This document shows, piece by piece, positions 38,099-48,371 of a DNA stretch of 64,000 nucleotides (positions within the stretch are counted from its first letter, which is position 1; the number at the start of each line of letters is the position of its first letter). The stretch lies in NCBI GenBank assembly GCA_011503125.2, contig WWBZ02000051.1, positions 310,001 through 374,000 on the forward strand, in the 5' to 3' direction. Below the pieces are notes generated by a model that made no database searches, was not told where the DNA came from, and saw only the letters and a program-made list of their open reading frames with translations. The translations under genes and the position numbers were made by a program. This DNA comes from Botryosphaeria dothidea. Lineage: Eukaryota > Ascomycota > Dothideomycetes > Botryosphaeriales > Botryosphaeriaceae.

Positions 38099-40038
38099 TT
38101 AGTTGGCCATGTAGGTACTGGCGTCGATGCCGCCCTCCGGGAACTCACTGGATACGAGGTCAGTAAAAGTAGATGAAACCGGGAATCAACGGATACTTAC
38201 GGAAGGGGCACTTCGAATCTCTTCTCGACGTCCTTCAGGACCTGCTCATCCTGCTCGCTGCTGACGAACGAGATACTCAGACCCTTGGTACCGAAACGTC
38301 CGGCACGACCGACACGGTGGAGATAGGAGTCAGCATCACCGGGAAGATCGTAGTTGATGGCCAGGTTGATGCGCTCGATATCGATACCACGGCCGAAGAC
38401 GTCGGTGGCCACACAGATGCGCTTGTTGAACTCCTTGAACTCCTTGTAGCGCTTGATACTATACGCAAATCAGTATCCAATCATTTGGCAGGTGCACATC
38501 GAACATACCGCTCTTCCTGGGAAACACCCGAGTGGACCGCAATAGACGGGAAGTTGCACTCGCGAAGAAGCCTGTCGAGCTCAGTAGCACGGAGAGTGCT
38601 CTTCACGAAAATGATGACCTGGTTGAACTCGAGGTTATCAAGCAGGTCGTTCAGCTTGCGGTTCTTCTCAGCCTCGCTAAGCTTGATGTAGTATTGCTGC
38701 AGACCGTGCAGGGTAAGCTTCGACTCGTCGTCGACATAGATCTCAAGCGGGTTGCGCATGAATTTCTTGCAGATCGGGCGGGTTTCTTTGGCGAGTGTAG
38801 CGCTGAACATCATGACCTGCTTGGTGGTAGGAGTAGCACGGAAGATCTCCTGGACATCGCGGCGCATATCTAACATGAATGGGTCAGTAAATTTTTCCGA
38901 TCGATGTAAAATAGCTGTGGAATTACGCACCAATCTGGTCAAGCATCTTGTCGCACTCATCGAGAACGAACATCTTAATACCACCAAGGCGAAGCTTCTT
39001 CTCACGCACAAGGGCGTTGAGCCTACCAGGAGTACCGACGATGATGTGGGGGTGGGTATCCTTGTTGGAAAGGATCTCGATGTCCTTCTGCATGGGAGTA
39101 CCACCGTAGAAGACAGAGGTCTTCACATCGGGAAGGTACTTGCTGAAGCGGGCGTACTCGTTCTTGATCTGGTAGGCCAGCTCACGAGTGTGGCAGAGAA
39201 CCAGAACAGCGGTCTCGCCAGCAACAGGCTCGAGCTGCTGCAGGGTGGCAAGGACGAACACAGCCGTCTTACCAAGACCAGACTTCGCCTGGCAGAGAAT
39301 GTCGGAACCGATGATGGCTTGAGGAATGCAGACTTGCTGGACTGTTGCGTAGAACCGAGGAAGTTAGAGATTGTTCGTCCAAAGAGATTCGTAACGATAA
39401 GAAGCAATCGAGCGTCGCGTCCGTCCATCTCGCAAAGGGTAATCGTGCGTGGAACAGGTGATGTCAACAACGTCGAGAACGCCACCGTCGTCTGCTCTTC
39501 GGCACAGATATCAAGTCTCAGTGGTCCTGAGGGACTGGAAAGGCAGATTCAGAGAATCCGACACTCTATTTCAGGCGGCCGATCCAGTCATGGCGCAAAG
39601 CCTTCGCGTACAGGTCTTGTGTTTATAGGCAGCCGCCGGCCTGTGCGATCCTTCCAGAGACGACTTGACTTTCTACGCGCAACTCCATCGATTGAGCCCG
39701 TCATTGGGGTTGGCTGATTTGCGGTCGCTTGGTTTGCGGAGATGGACGGACGCTTCTTGAGGGACGGAGGAGCTTGAGGGGAAAGGTTAAAACTGACCCT
39801 CCGAAGGATGTTCGAAACCGCAGTCGGTGATGGCACGGAGAAGCTCCTGCTTGAGGAGGAAGTCCCGGAAACCGGTGGAGTGGATGCCGACGTAGCTGCC
39901 CTTCTTCTCGCCAGTTACGGACAGGTCGCCCTTCTTCTGTTCACCGTTGGCGGCAGCGCCGGTCGCGCCGGTGGCGACGGCATCGGTCTGGTTGAGCTCC
40001 TCGTCGGAGTAGTCGATCAGATCCTCCTCGTGAGACAT
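38099..40038 (-). CDS. SUB2: ATP-dependent RNA helicase Sub2 (UAP56), DEAD-box
   Basis: Spliceosome-assembly and TREX mRNA-export helicase in the nucleus. Exons 40038-39798, 39341-38931, 38869-38509, 38458-38201 and 38147-38099; 439 aa, the normal length. Motifs in order: Q-motif region GFEHPSEVQQ, motif [10 protein letters not shown], Ia HTRELAYQI, Ib TPGRLNAL, motif II DECD at 208-211 (diagnostic of this family), [25 protein letters not shown] and [12 protein letters not shown]. The acidic N terminus [15 protein letters not shown] and the C terminus [12 protein letters not shown] match Sub2. The first intron is 456 nt, far longer than the other introns of the window. Divergent from RPR2 with 429 bp between start codons. 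Confidence 0.96.
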
Positions 40039-40467
40039 GGCGAAGGCGGTTGAGCGAGTAAGAGCGGGTGTTGAGGCGCGGTGAGGTGGTGGTGGACGCG
40101 GCTTGGAACGTGTCGAGTGATGTCAGTGTGGAGCCTCGTCGCGCGTTGAAGCCGTCGAAAAGGCTGTGGAGTCGGTATGCACGATCGCGAAGAGTGGCAG
40201 ACGAGAGATTCTGTAGCGCGACCGTGGCGAACCGATGAAGGAAAGTGGTGGAGGTAGTGGTTTGGATGATGAAGGCGAGCGGGCGGGCAAGGCTAAGGCT
40301 GCTTTGTCGAACGCTGGAAGCTGAAAACGTAGGGCGATCCGTGCGCCGCACGTGACGGCGCCCTCAGCAAATCGTTGTGCGGGCGACTCGCTTCGGTGAC
40401 GCCAACTCGACGCGCTGTGCGCTCTCTCATTCTCGCAAGCAAACAACCTTGCATTCCCTCCCGCACC
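40039..40467. promoter_or_regulatory. Shared divergent promoter of SUB2 and RPR2
   Basis: 429 bp between two start codons on opposite strands. Both products act in RNA metabolism, so co-regulation is plausible (inference). No clear TATA box is visible, in keeping with housekeeping promoters. Confidence 0.5.
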
Positions 40468-41079
40468 ATGGCCAAGGGAGGCGCAGCGAAGCCCAAGAGC
40501 GTGCCCAACAAGCACCTTCACTCGCGCATTTCCTACCTCTACCAGGCCGCCAACTATCTCGCGAACCAGAGCGCTCAGCATGCAGGTCAGACAAAGGGCA
40601 AGGTCTCCGCCATGGAGGTAGACCCAAATGCGGCCCAGGATCCTGCAAACGAGCACAGAGAGCCTGGAGCCAACGCTTTTCCTCCGGGCCTTCCTTTCTA
40701 CTACGCATCTCATCTGCAGTCTGTCTCGATGAAATCACAGATTCGACTATCGCAGGACGTCAAACATTCCATCTGCAAGCGCTGCAATGCCATTTTGATT
40801 CCCGGAAGTACCTCATCGAGTAAGATTGAGAACTTGAGTCGGGGAGGCAAGAAGCCTTGGGCTGATGTCCTGGTCGTCGAATGCAATGTGTGCCAGGCGC
40901 AGAAGCGATTCCCAGTAGGGGCAAAGCGACAACCAAGGAAGAACGAGAGAACAAAAATAAAGAAAGAGAAGCAGATCGGCACTATCAAATCCAAGAATCT
41001 CACGGGGCCTATGGAGACGGAGAACAGAACGTCGATTACGCCGCTTGTCGAGGAAATCGGACTCAAGACGCCAAAGTGA
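40468..41079 (+). CDS. RPR2: Ribonuclease P subunit Rpr2/Rpp21/Snm1 family
   Basis: Zinc-binding protein subunit of RNase P (or the related RNase MRP), which matures tRNA 5' ends. Intronless, 203 aa from the ATG at 40468; an upstream in-frame ATG at 40375 would add a non-conserved leader. The family core is visible: RISYLYQAANYLAN near the N terminus, VSMKSQIRLSQDVKHSICKRCNAILIPG (only the CKRC pair and its flank are conserved), and the second zinc pair CNVC at about residues 142-145. The C-terminal tail is Lys/Arg-rich (RKNERTKIKKEKQ), suited to RNA binding. The gene ends 31 bp from the stop of the convergent PEBP-like gene. RNase MRP Snm1 is the alternative identity. Confidence 0.85.
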   Translation: MAKGGAAKPKSVPNKHLHSRISYLYQAANYLANQSAQHAGQTKGKVSAMEVDPNAAQDPANEHREPGANAFPPGLPFYYASHLQSVSMKSQIRLSQDVKHSICKRCNAILIPGSTSSSKIENLSRGGKKPWADVLVVECNVCQAQKRFPVGAKRQPRKNERTKIKKEKQIGTIKSKNLTGPMETENRTSITPLVEEIGLKTPK

Positions 41080-41110
41080 TACGCTACTAAACCCCGACAG
41101 GATGACTTGA

Positions 41111-41728
41111 TCATTCCCACTTTCTCTCGCAGACACCCACCCACGAACCCCAACCAACCACCTTGCCCTCAATCGCTTCAGCAATCTTCGTCTTGGTTGC
41201 TTTCGGGCCCAGAACCTTGATCTCCAGCGGCTGGTCCAGGGCAATGAGCTGATAGAAGTATCGGTGCGGACCATGGCCAAGAAGCGGCCTTGGCCCGGAA
41301 TATTTCTTTCCTCGGAGGTTCGGTACCCAGCGGAATCTACCCCTCAGGATGTCTTTCGTGTTGTGGTCGACGAACTGGATATCCTCGTGCGTGACTTGGC
41401 TCGTCTCGGCCGGAATGGAGTAGAACACGGAATGGGCCACAGGAAACGGAATTGGCGCGTCAGCATCCTCGCAGACTAGGATGTATTCCCTCACGTCCAG
41501 GTTGGCGGGTTTCGACCACGTCAAGTGTGGAAACTCTTCTTTGCCCATTTGCGTAAGGTCGACGTGCATTTGCGAGCCTGAGGGACCGCCTTGCGCGCAT
41601 TCGAGAGTGATAGTGGGTTCTGGAAGATTGGAGAGCGCTGGGGACTTGATGAAGAGCTTTTTGTCATGACCACGAATGCTGTAAAGCATCTTGGACAGGT
41701 AGTATTCGACATACTTCAGGACACCCAT
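41111..41728 (-). CDS. Phosphatidylethanolamine-binding-protein-like (PEBP/YbhB type)
   Basis: Small soluble protein of the PEBP fold; in fungi members range from carboxypeptidase-Y-inhibitor-like to uncharacterised metabolic proteins. Intronless, 205 aa. Family features: FPHLTWSKP, the D-x-D-A motif of the ligand pocket in LVCEDADAPIP, PFPVAHSVFYSI (VxHW-like region, here HSVF), and the GPRPLLGHGPHRYFYQLIAL block (GPxPPxGHG-like). No signal peptide is seen; the N-terminal MGVLKYVEYYLSKML is amphipathic. TATATA on the minus strand lies at 41863-41869, about 135 bp upstream of the ATG. Stop codons of this gene and RPR2 are only 31 bp apart, so their 3' UTRs probably overlap. Confidence 0.88.
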   Translation of the reverse strand: MGVLKYVEYYLSKMLYSIRGHDKKLFIKSPALSNLPEPTITLECAQGGPSGSQMHVDLTQMGKEEFPHLTWSKPANLDVREYILVCEDADAPIPFPVAHSVFYSIPAETSQVTHEDIQFVDHNTKDILRGRFRWVPNLRGKKYSGPRPLLGHGPHRYFYQLIALDQPLEIKVLGPKATKTKIAEAIEGKVVGWGSWVGVCERKWE

Positions 41729-42289
41729 GACTGCGGACTTGATGCCTTTCCCCGGGGCGTTGGTTCTGGAATGGACAGCTCTAAAATTCTGAACGAGCTT
41801 GCGTCTCGTGAGTCTGACTTGAGGAGTAAGGTGTTTCCATGCTAAGTGCTGGGCACACGAGGTATATATGCTTTGACATCGGCGCTGAAAATGAGACTGG
41901 TCAGCACTACCGCAAGCAAATGACGTCTCGGATCAGCAGATGGAGAACACTGAAGGCCAGGTCAAAGTGCAGTGCCCAATGAATGAATGTCTCCTTTGAC
42001 CAACTCGTACCTAAAGTGGTAAGATCGTACAGTCGGTATGCCGAGTAACCCTGCTTCGGGTCCGTTTGGACCGTTATTTCCGACCAGTTGGGGGCGAAGG
42101 AGGAGCCCGGGTCGCCATTGCCCGGTCGGACTTAACGGGGGTCCCGTCTCCCCCGCCTCCAATGGAAAGTCCGCTCATAAATCCACTACGACAAAAACAG
42201 CCCCTCTTTATAAAGAACGGGAACGCCACCTCGCCAAGCTTTCCCCGATCTCAACTCAATCTTTCCCTTGGCGGAGCTTTTCGAAGATT
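41729..42289. promoter_or_regulatory. Divergent promoter region of the PEBP-like and DHA1 genes
   Basis: 561 bp. Contains TATATA (41863-41869, minus sense) for the PEBP-like gene and TATAAAG at 42209-42215, 75 bp before the DHA1 ATG. No internal gene. Confidence 0.55.
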
Positions 42290-44257
42290 ATGTCGTTTGC
42301 TAATCAGTCAGGCTCAGATACTGCCAAGGAAAATACCACACCACAGCAACAGGTCGACGACGCAATCCAGATTTCCAGCGAAAATGCAGTCGAAGACACG
42401 GACAAGGTCACAGGCTCTAACGGGGATGCGAATGAAAGCAGAGGAGCGAATGGAACAGAAGATGTGAAGGCATCACCGGCAGAATCTCCAAAACCACCAA
42501 TCCATTCTGTGTTCTCTTCCAAAACCAAAGCCCTTATCATAACCATGACCGCCATGGCAAGCTTGTTCTCTCCCATCTCTGGCCAGATCTACCTGCCTGC
42601 CTTGAACACCCTGGCAAATGAGTTCCATGTCTCCGCGGCCGACATCAACCTCACTGTCACCTCATACATGATACTTCAAGGCATTGCACCGATGTTCTTC
42701 GGCGATCTCACAGACCAGGTTGGCAGAAGACCAACCTACATCATGTGCTTCACCATCTTTTTCTTTGCCAACCTGGGCCTGGCTCTGCAGCGCAACTACG
42801 CGGCGTTGCTGGTACTGCGAGCCATGCAGAGCGCGGGAAGCAGTGGTGTCATTGCTCTCGGCAATGGAGTTGTCTCCGATATCACCACCAGCGCCGACCG
42901 TGGTTCGTACGTTGCCTGGGTACAGATGGGTACTCAATTGGGGCCGGCTTTGGGGCCAGTGCTAGGTGGTATCTTGGCCCAGTTCCTTGGATGGCCATCA
43001 ATCTTTTGGTTCCTCCTGATCAGCGGCGGACTGTTCCTCATGATCTACATCATCCTGATTCCAGAGACAGGCAGGAACGTGGTAGGTGATGGCTCCCTGC
43101 CGCCTCAGGGCTGGAACAAGTCCTTGATCAACATCTGGGAAGACCGCAAACGTAGGAAAGACGGCCTCACTCGCACCGTCTCCAGGCAGGCGAAGCACGA
43201 AGAGGCCAAGAAGCTCGCGCAATCCCGGCATCTACGTTTTCCCAATCCGCTAAGGGCGCTCCGTATCATCGTCGAGAAAGACGTATCGCTAGTGCTCTTG
43301 TCATTATCGATCATCATGACCGGTTTCTTCTGCCTGTTGGTGCCCCTGCCCAGCCAGTTCGCCGACATATACGGCTACAACGATCTCCAAATCGGTCTCT
43401 GCTACATGTAAGTTTCGCACCCGCCGCCCATCCCCTCTTCGAACTCAACTCACCAAGCCCCGCTCTACCACAACAGCCCGTTCTCAGCCGGCGCCATGAT
43501 CGGCAGCATCATCTGCGGCCGCTTCCTCGACCAAAACTACCGCCGCATCGCGCGCAAGCACAACATCCCCATCGACCGCAAGCGCGCCACCAGCATCCGC
43601 GCCTTCCCCATCGAGCGCGCCCGCCTCGAGGTCGTCTGGATCCCCCTCATCGTCGGCAGCAGCGCCGTCCTCGTCTGGGGCTGGGCCCTGCACGCGCGCA
43701 CCCATCTCGCCGTCCCGCTGATTATACTGTTCGTGATCGTCCCGATTGCACGTATGGAGATTGAAAGCGCTGATCGATAACGCAGGTTCATCGGCGGCGC
43801 AATGCTGTCCGGCGCCATGTCCATGCTCATCTCCCTGCTGGTTGACTTGTATCCGTACCGCTCCGCGACCGCAATGGCCGGACTGAACTTGTGCCGTTGC
43901 AGCATGAGTGCCGCGGGCACGGCGGTTATCGATTACATTATCAAGGCTTGGGGCTTGGGCTGGACATACATCTTCATAGGAGGGCTCATGTTGTGTAGCG
44001 TGCCGGTGCTATGGTGTGTGATGAAGTGGGGTCCACGCTGGAGGGAGGCAAGGTATGTGCGGATGGAGAAGAAGGAGCAGAGGAAGGAAGAAAAGAAGCG
44101 GGTGGCGGAGGAGGAGGTGCGGAGGAAGGAAGCGGGTGCAGTGGACGTGGAGGAGAAGAGTGGTGACGAAAGGACATGTACGAAGGTCTCGGAGAACAGT
44201 AAGGGAGTGCCGGGGACGGAGGAGGGAAATACCCAGGATGGCTATGTCGGGAGATGA
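42290..44257 (+). CDS. MFS drug:H+ antiporter, DHA1 family (Qdr/Aqr-like)
   Basis: Plasma-membrane efflux antiporter for drugs or organic acids. Exons 42290-43407, 43477-43728 and 43786-44257; 613 aa. The N-terminal 70 residues are polar and acidic. TM1 follows (ALIITMTAMASLFSPISGQIYLPAL). The MFS loop motif GDLTDQVGRRP is at 138-148 and the antiporter motif C GPALGPVLGG at 218-227. There is a long cytoplasmic loop between TM6 and TM7, as usual in this family, and a basic then acidic C-terminal tail. The second intron needs a GTTCGT donor, which gives a clean LFIGGAM junction; other donors break the frame. The ATG at 42290 is preferred because it lies 75 bp after a TATAAAG; an open extension back to 42038 lacks transporter character. 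Confidence 0.9.
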
Positions 44258-44490
44258 AGGGCGGAAAATGAGAGTTCGTAGCATCAACACTTCATGCTCG
44301 TCGATCATGCACATATATCTAGTCTCGTGGTTTAGTGTTACTATGCAGACGCTGGAATATTACAGATCGAGCATCTGAAGGATTAAAAATCAATTGATCA
44401 TTGCAAGAAAAATAATTTTACAGTCACTATTGCGATAGCAGCGGTATAGAGATAGCTTGTGGAAAGATGTTGTTTTTTCTTCTACCTACC

Positions 44491-44523
44491 GTGACCACAC
44501 TAGAAGATATACGTGTGGGTCAC
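44491..44523. repeat. Imperfect inverted repeat (hairpin)
   Basis: GTGACCACAC and GTGTGGGTCAC pair with one bulged base around a 12-nt loop. Confidence 0.6.
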
Positions 44524-44574
44524 GTGCTACACTAGTCCTGTCTAGGAAGGCCTAGCAGCCCTCAGCTGGTCTGC

Positions 44575-44595
44575 TCATCCGGCATAGCCGGATGA
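44575..44595. repeat. Perfect 9-bp inverted repeat with 3-nt loop
   Basis: TCATCCGGC, loop ATA, GCCGGATGA. A second short palindrome, CTAGG-AAGG-CCTAG, lies just upstream near 44544-44557. Such dense palindromes are unusual for plain intergenic DNA in this window. Confidence 0.8.
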
Positions 44596-46868
44596 CCAAA
44601 CCACGGCCAGTACGGCTGTTTTCTTAACAGTCACCTACATTTTCTTCCACTTCCGGAAATCTGGAGGCATTTCCCAAGTGTTTGGGAGAGTCAATCGGAC
44701 TTATACCCAGGCCTCAATACCGCACACTTGATTGCACTTCCTCTTACAAATTTCATAGCCATCATATACCTTTCAGTCAAGCTTGACCTCTAGCAGAGAA
44801 AGTAAACCGTGCATTGAAAGAAAAGATCAAAGATATGGGGGATTATCTCAAGTAATTTTTCACATGCATTTCTCGGGTGAACTCTGACATCTGAGTCTCA
44901 ATAATCCATACAAGAAAAAAAACCCTCCAGATTAGAAGTTTACAGCATTGGACCGTGACCACTGAGCCGTGAATAACGGAAGATTTTTCTAGCCTTGGGT
45001 CTCTGAGTTTTGGGTTTACGGGAAACTTTGTCTGTACTCGTAGCTTCTCCAATTAGAGAGGATCAGGTGGATACCCTAAGCAACGTATGGGCAGGACACT
45101 GCTTGAATATTCCCGGAGATATACAGTTCTCCCATTTCTTCAATTTCCATCCACCCACGGGAGCAAAGACACGCCACTTTATTTAACGTGACACATCGTA
45201 TAATACAGTTCAAGCCACTTATGTGATTAAAATATTAAGCATCTTATTCGCATTTTCATTCATCATCATAATACTTGCTTGACATTATCATTCCTCATTT
45301 CGTTCGATCTTTGTGCTTTTGCTATTCGCTGCTAGAAAAGACACCACCGAAACCACTATCTTCATTGCTCTGAAACTTAGCCAGAGTGAAATTTGTGTGG
45401 CTGAAATGAGAAATGTTTTGTTGTTCGGGCCGGCGAGGCCCAAGACAAGCTTTGCGAGGGTGGTGGTTGAAGTTTGCAGACCAAACCACCTGTCCCATTC
45501 GACCGAAGCTCCAAACCCCCGAGTCAGTTGAAGACCAAGAACATGTTCTGAAAAACCATTTCATCATCTATAAATAATTAAAACTTGCTGATAAGGTTAC
45601 GAATACATTTTCATTGCGCTGTCACACCTACTAACATGGTGACCTCATGAGACGTACGAGGTGCGGCGAGAGTTCGGATCTAACCTGGAAATTGGTCGGC
45701 TCAGGTACACGAAGACCCGCTCAGATAAAACGTGAATGCCTGAGCAGAGGTTTCTGGAATCAGAACTCGTTTGATTCGCTGTTCTTGTGGCATCATATAT
45801 GTGTAGACTTGCGTGTGCAATCTCAATCACGTCGATCTGGCAGAGAGCTCGTCCGTGAGCAATTCGCTTCGTCATTTCCCATCTTTTGTTTACATCGGCG
45901 GCTCGCCGTATGGCTGACAGAGACGCTGATTCTGGTGTCGGAGAAATTTCCGACATTTGCTACGACTTAGTGCAAACCGTCACAGGTATCTTCTACATTA
46001 TTAGATTCAAATACGCGCCACCCGTCGTCCCATTCTATGAGGAACTTAAGCCTTCATATTATTATTTACATTGCTCGTACCGAAGGGGCTACGTCTCGTA
46101 GCGTGTACTTTCAAACGTACATGAATCGAGTCTGCCTTAAGGTCGCTTCCACCTGGGCGTTGATCACGGTAACACAAAACATAGCTCATCCAGTCAGCAG
46201 CCTGACCGGGATAGCTCGTGTACGAGTCTCTGGTACGAGGTTATGCTGCTGCAAACTGCCGTGAAGGGTGTGAGTCAAGGTGTCTTTCTTCATGTCCTGC
46301 TTGTCCCCACTGGGATCTTCTGTCTTTGATTATTAAAGTAGCTACGTCTCGAAGTCCCGGATGAACACAGTAGTAGCGCTGAGATCAGTAACTAGCAGCA
46401 CCGTCTCAGACTCTACAAGACCGTCAGCAATGCCATCAACTGGTGTTGATAAACTCGTGGCTCTGATCCCCCGCGGAAATGGAGTGCATGCCAAATGTCC
46501 TCTATAATACCCACAGGTGTCGAAGCACAAAATGCAGTGAAACAGCAGTTCCCCACCAGATAAGACCTCACTTGCATTTCCGAAAGCACTACATCAACAT
46601 CGATCTACTGGAACCCCGACACCATCCGTCTCCTGGTCCAATCCAACGCAACAATTTGCTTTCCAAAGCAGACGAAAAGAAGGCGAACCCCAAAAAAGGC
46701 AATCTGGATACCTCAACACATCTTCAATCCCGGTCTTCATGACCCAATTACCCTTTCCCTCCTCGAATTCTCTGCGATGGCCGTCCAACTATTTCTCCAC
46801 TGTTTGATTGTCGATTTAATAAGTTTCTTCGAGAATGTTAGGGGGCAACTGATCAGAATGAGAACCTG

Positions 46869-48371
46869 TTACATACGGTTGCCATTCTTCTCATCGATGT
46901 GCTTGTAGCGGATCTGCTCGGCACGCTCCTTGATGACCATGGCGATGTGCAGGAGCAGAAGGAAGTCAAGACCTGTCCGGAAAGAGTCCAGTTAGTAATA
47001 GTCCAAAGTCGTCCTTTCACGCCGACGCGATGTCGAAAGCTGGTTCCACGCTTGTTTAACCCCCGAAGCAACATCAATGATCCCCTTCCGACAACCGATA
47101 AGTCCACCGATACACCTCCTCTTTCATTATCCTTCCATATCCCACTTTGCTTCTTCCGAGCACACCACGCGCTGTGAATGTTTGTCTGTCACAGACCCCT
47201 GCGTCACCGACGTGGGGTTCCTATTGTCGAGACTTGGCGGCCCACTTCCCATTTCCCATACGTGCATGCTCTTCTCGTGATCTCTGATCCACACAACCAC
47301 AACAGCCACCAAAGCACAACAGAATATAAAAGAAAAGGAAAGCACTCACCAACTACGCCAAAGGCGGCTGTAAAGATGACATCGAGGTACTGATTGGCGA
47401 AGCTGCTGAAGGGTCCAATGCAGCCGCCCAGATTGGCCGCCACGATTGCATCCGTGCATGTGGCGTCAGTGACGAAAGGCGGTGAGGTGGGATTGGCGTA
47501 ACCACAGCATTTGAACTAGAAAATGAGTAACGTTAGTTTTCTTTCCCCCTGTGCGACCGCATTTCCTTTTTCTCGGGCCTATTGGAGCCTGGAAGCATGG
47601 ATTGACGGGTCGGGGCAGACGGGCAGGCAGTCAGTGTGGGGAAAGGTGCATAGGATATAGACGGATTTACGGAAAAGCAAAGGATGGGGGTGCGGTTGTG
47701 TAACAGCGGAAGAAAAAGTGAGTAAGACGCATTGAGAAACGAAGATACGGCAGCCTAGCGGTGAGATTATGGAGTCCGTTGCCATCATGTGGCATTAGAT
47801 ATCGAGTCATCTGTCCGAAGAGCCATTGCGTGTGCGAAATGCTATTCGCCAGGGAGCGTTCCTTGATCTCACCGAAGCCCGGTCGATCTTCGTTTCCCAA
47901 TCCGTCTAATCTCGGGGACACGCGTGATATCGCATTGTCCAAGGCAAAACCGGGAAATGCACTGCATACCTTCTGCTGCATCAGGCTCTGGGCTTCGGGA
48001 GCCTCGCTGGCCCAGATGATACCCAACATGCTCCGCGTTTGCAGAGTCTCGATCCAAAGGATAAGGCCCACAACGAGCGTGAACGTGGCACAAAAGGTAA
48101 CCATGTATCCGTGAAGACGCAGCCAGCCGCGGTTAGTCGGCAGGAAGATGGCGGGCAGGGCCATGAGGAAGGTGGCGAAGATGAAGATGGCATTAACGAT
48201 GATGGCGGTCAAGGGCGTGCGCTTGAGGAGAATGTGCGGTGCGACGGTGTCGGGCGTAGGCTTCGAGCGCATGCTGCTCTCGCTGAACAGGGCGAAGCCG
48301 ATGAGCAGGCCGCCACTGAGCAGGAACAGCACCTCGAAGCCGAGGAAGGTGAGCATCAGTTTGTTCGCCAT
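46869..48371 (-). CDS. Fungal tetraspanin
   Basis: Four-TM membrane organiser; fungal tetraspanins such as Pls1 are needed for appressorium penetration, others have unknown roles. Exons 48371-47970, 47515-47350 and 46972-46869; 223 aa. TM1 starts at residue 1 (LMLTFLGFEVLFLLSGGLL), TM2 and TM3 follow (LTAIIVNAIFIFATFLM; FCATFTLVVGLILWIETL), and the second extracellular loop carries the CCG motif (C137, C138) plus C154 and C166. TM4 spans the last exon junction (FTAAFGVVGLDFLLLLHIAMVI). The short basic tail ends KHIDEKNGNRM. Introns are 454 and 377 nt, both far longer than usual here. Which tetraspanin subfamily this is cannot be told from sequence alone. Confidence 0.9.

Larger units (their letters stand above)
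44258..46868. other. Gene-free, AT-richer block with hairpins
   Basis: About 2.6 kb between convergent genes. Base composition shifts toward AT compared with flanking genes. Two clear inverted repeats lie at 44491-44523 and 44575-44595. The segment 44514-44748 begins TGT and ends ACA and could be an old LTR, but no flanking target-site duplication is visible. No coding frame is supported. Confidence 0.45.
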
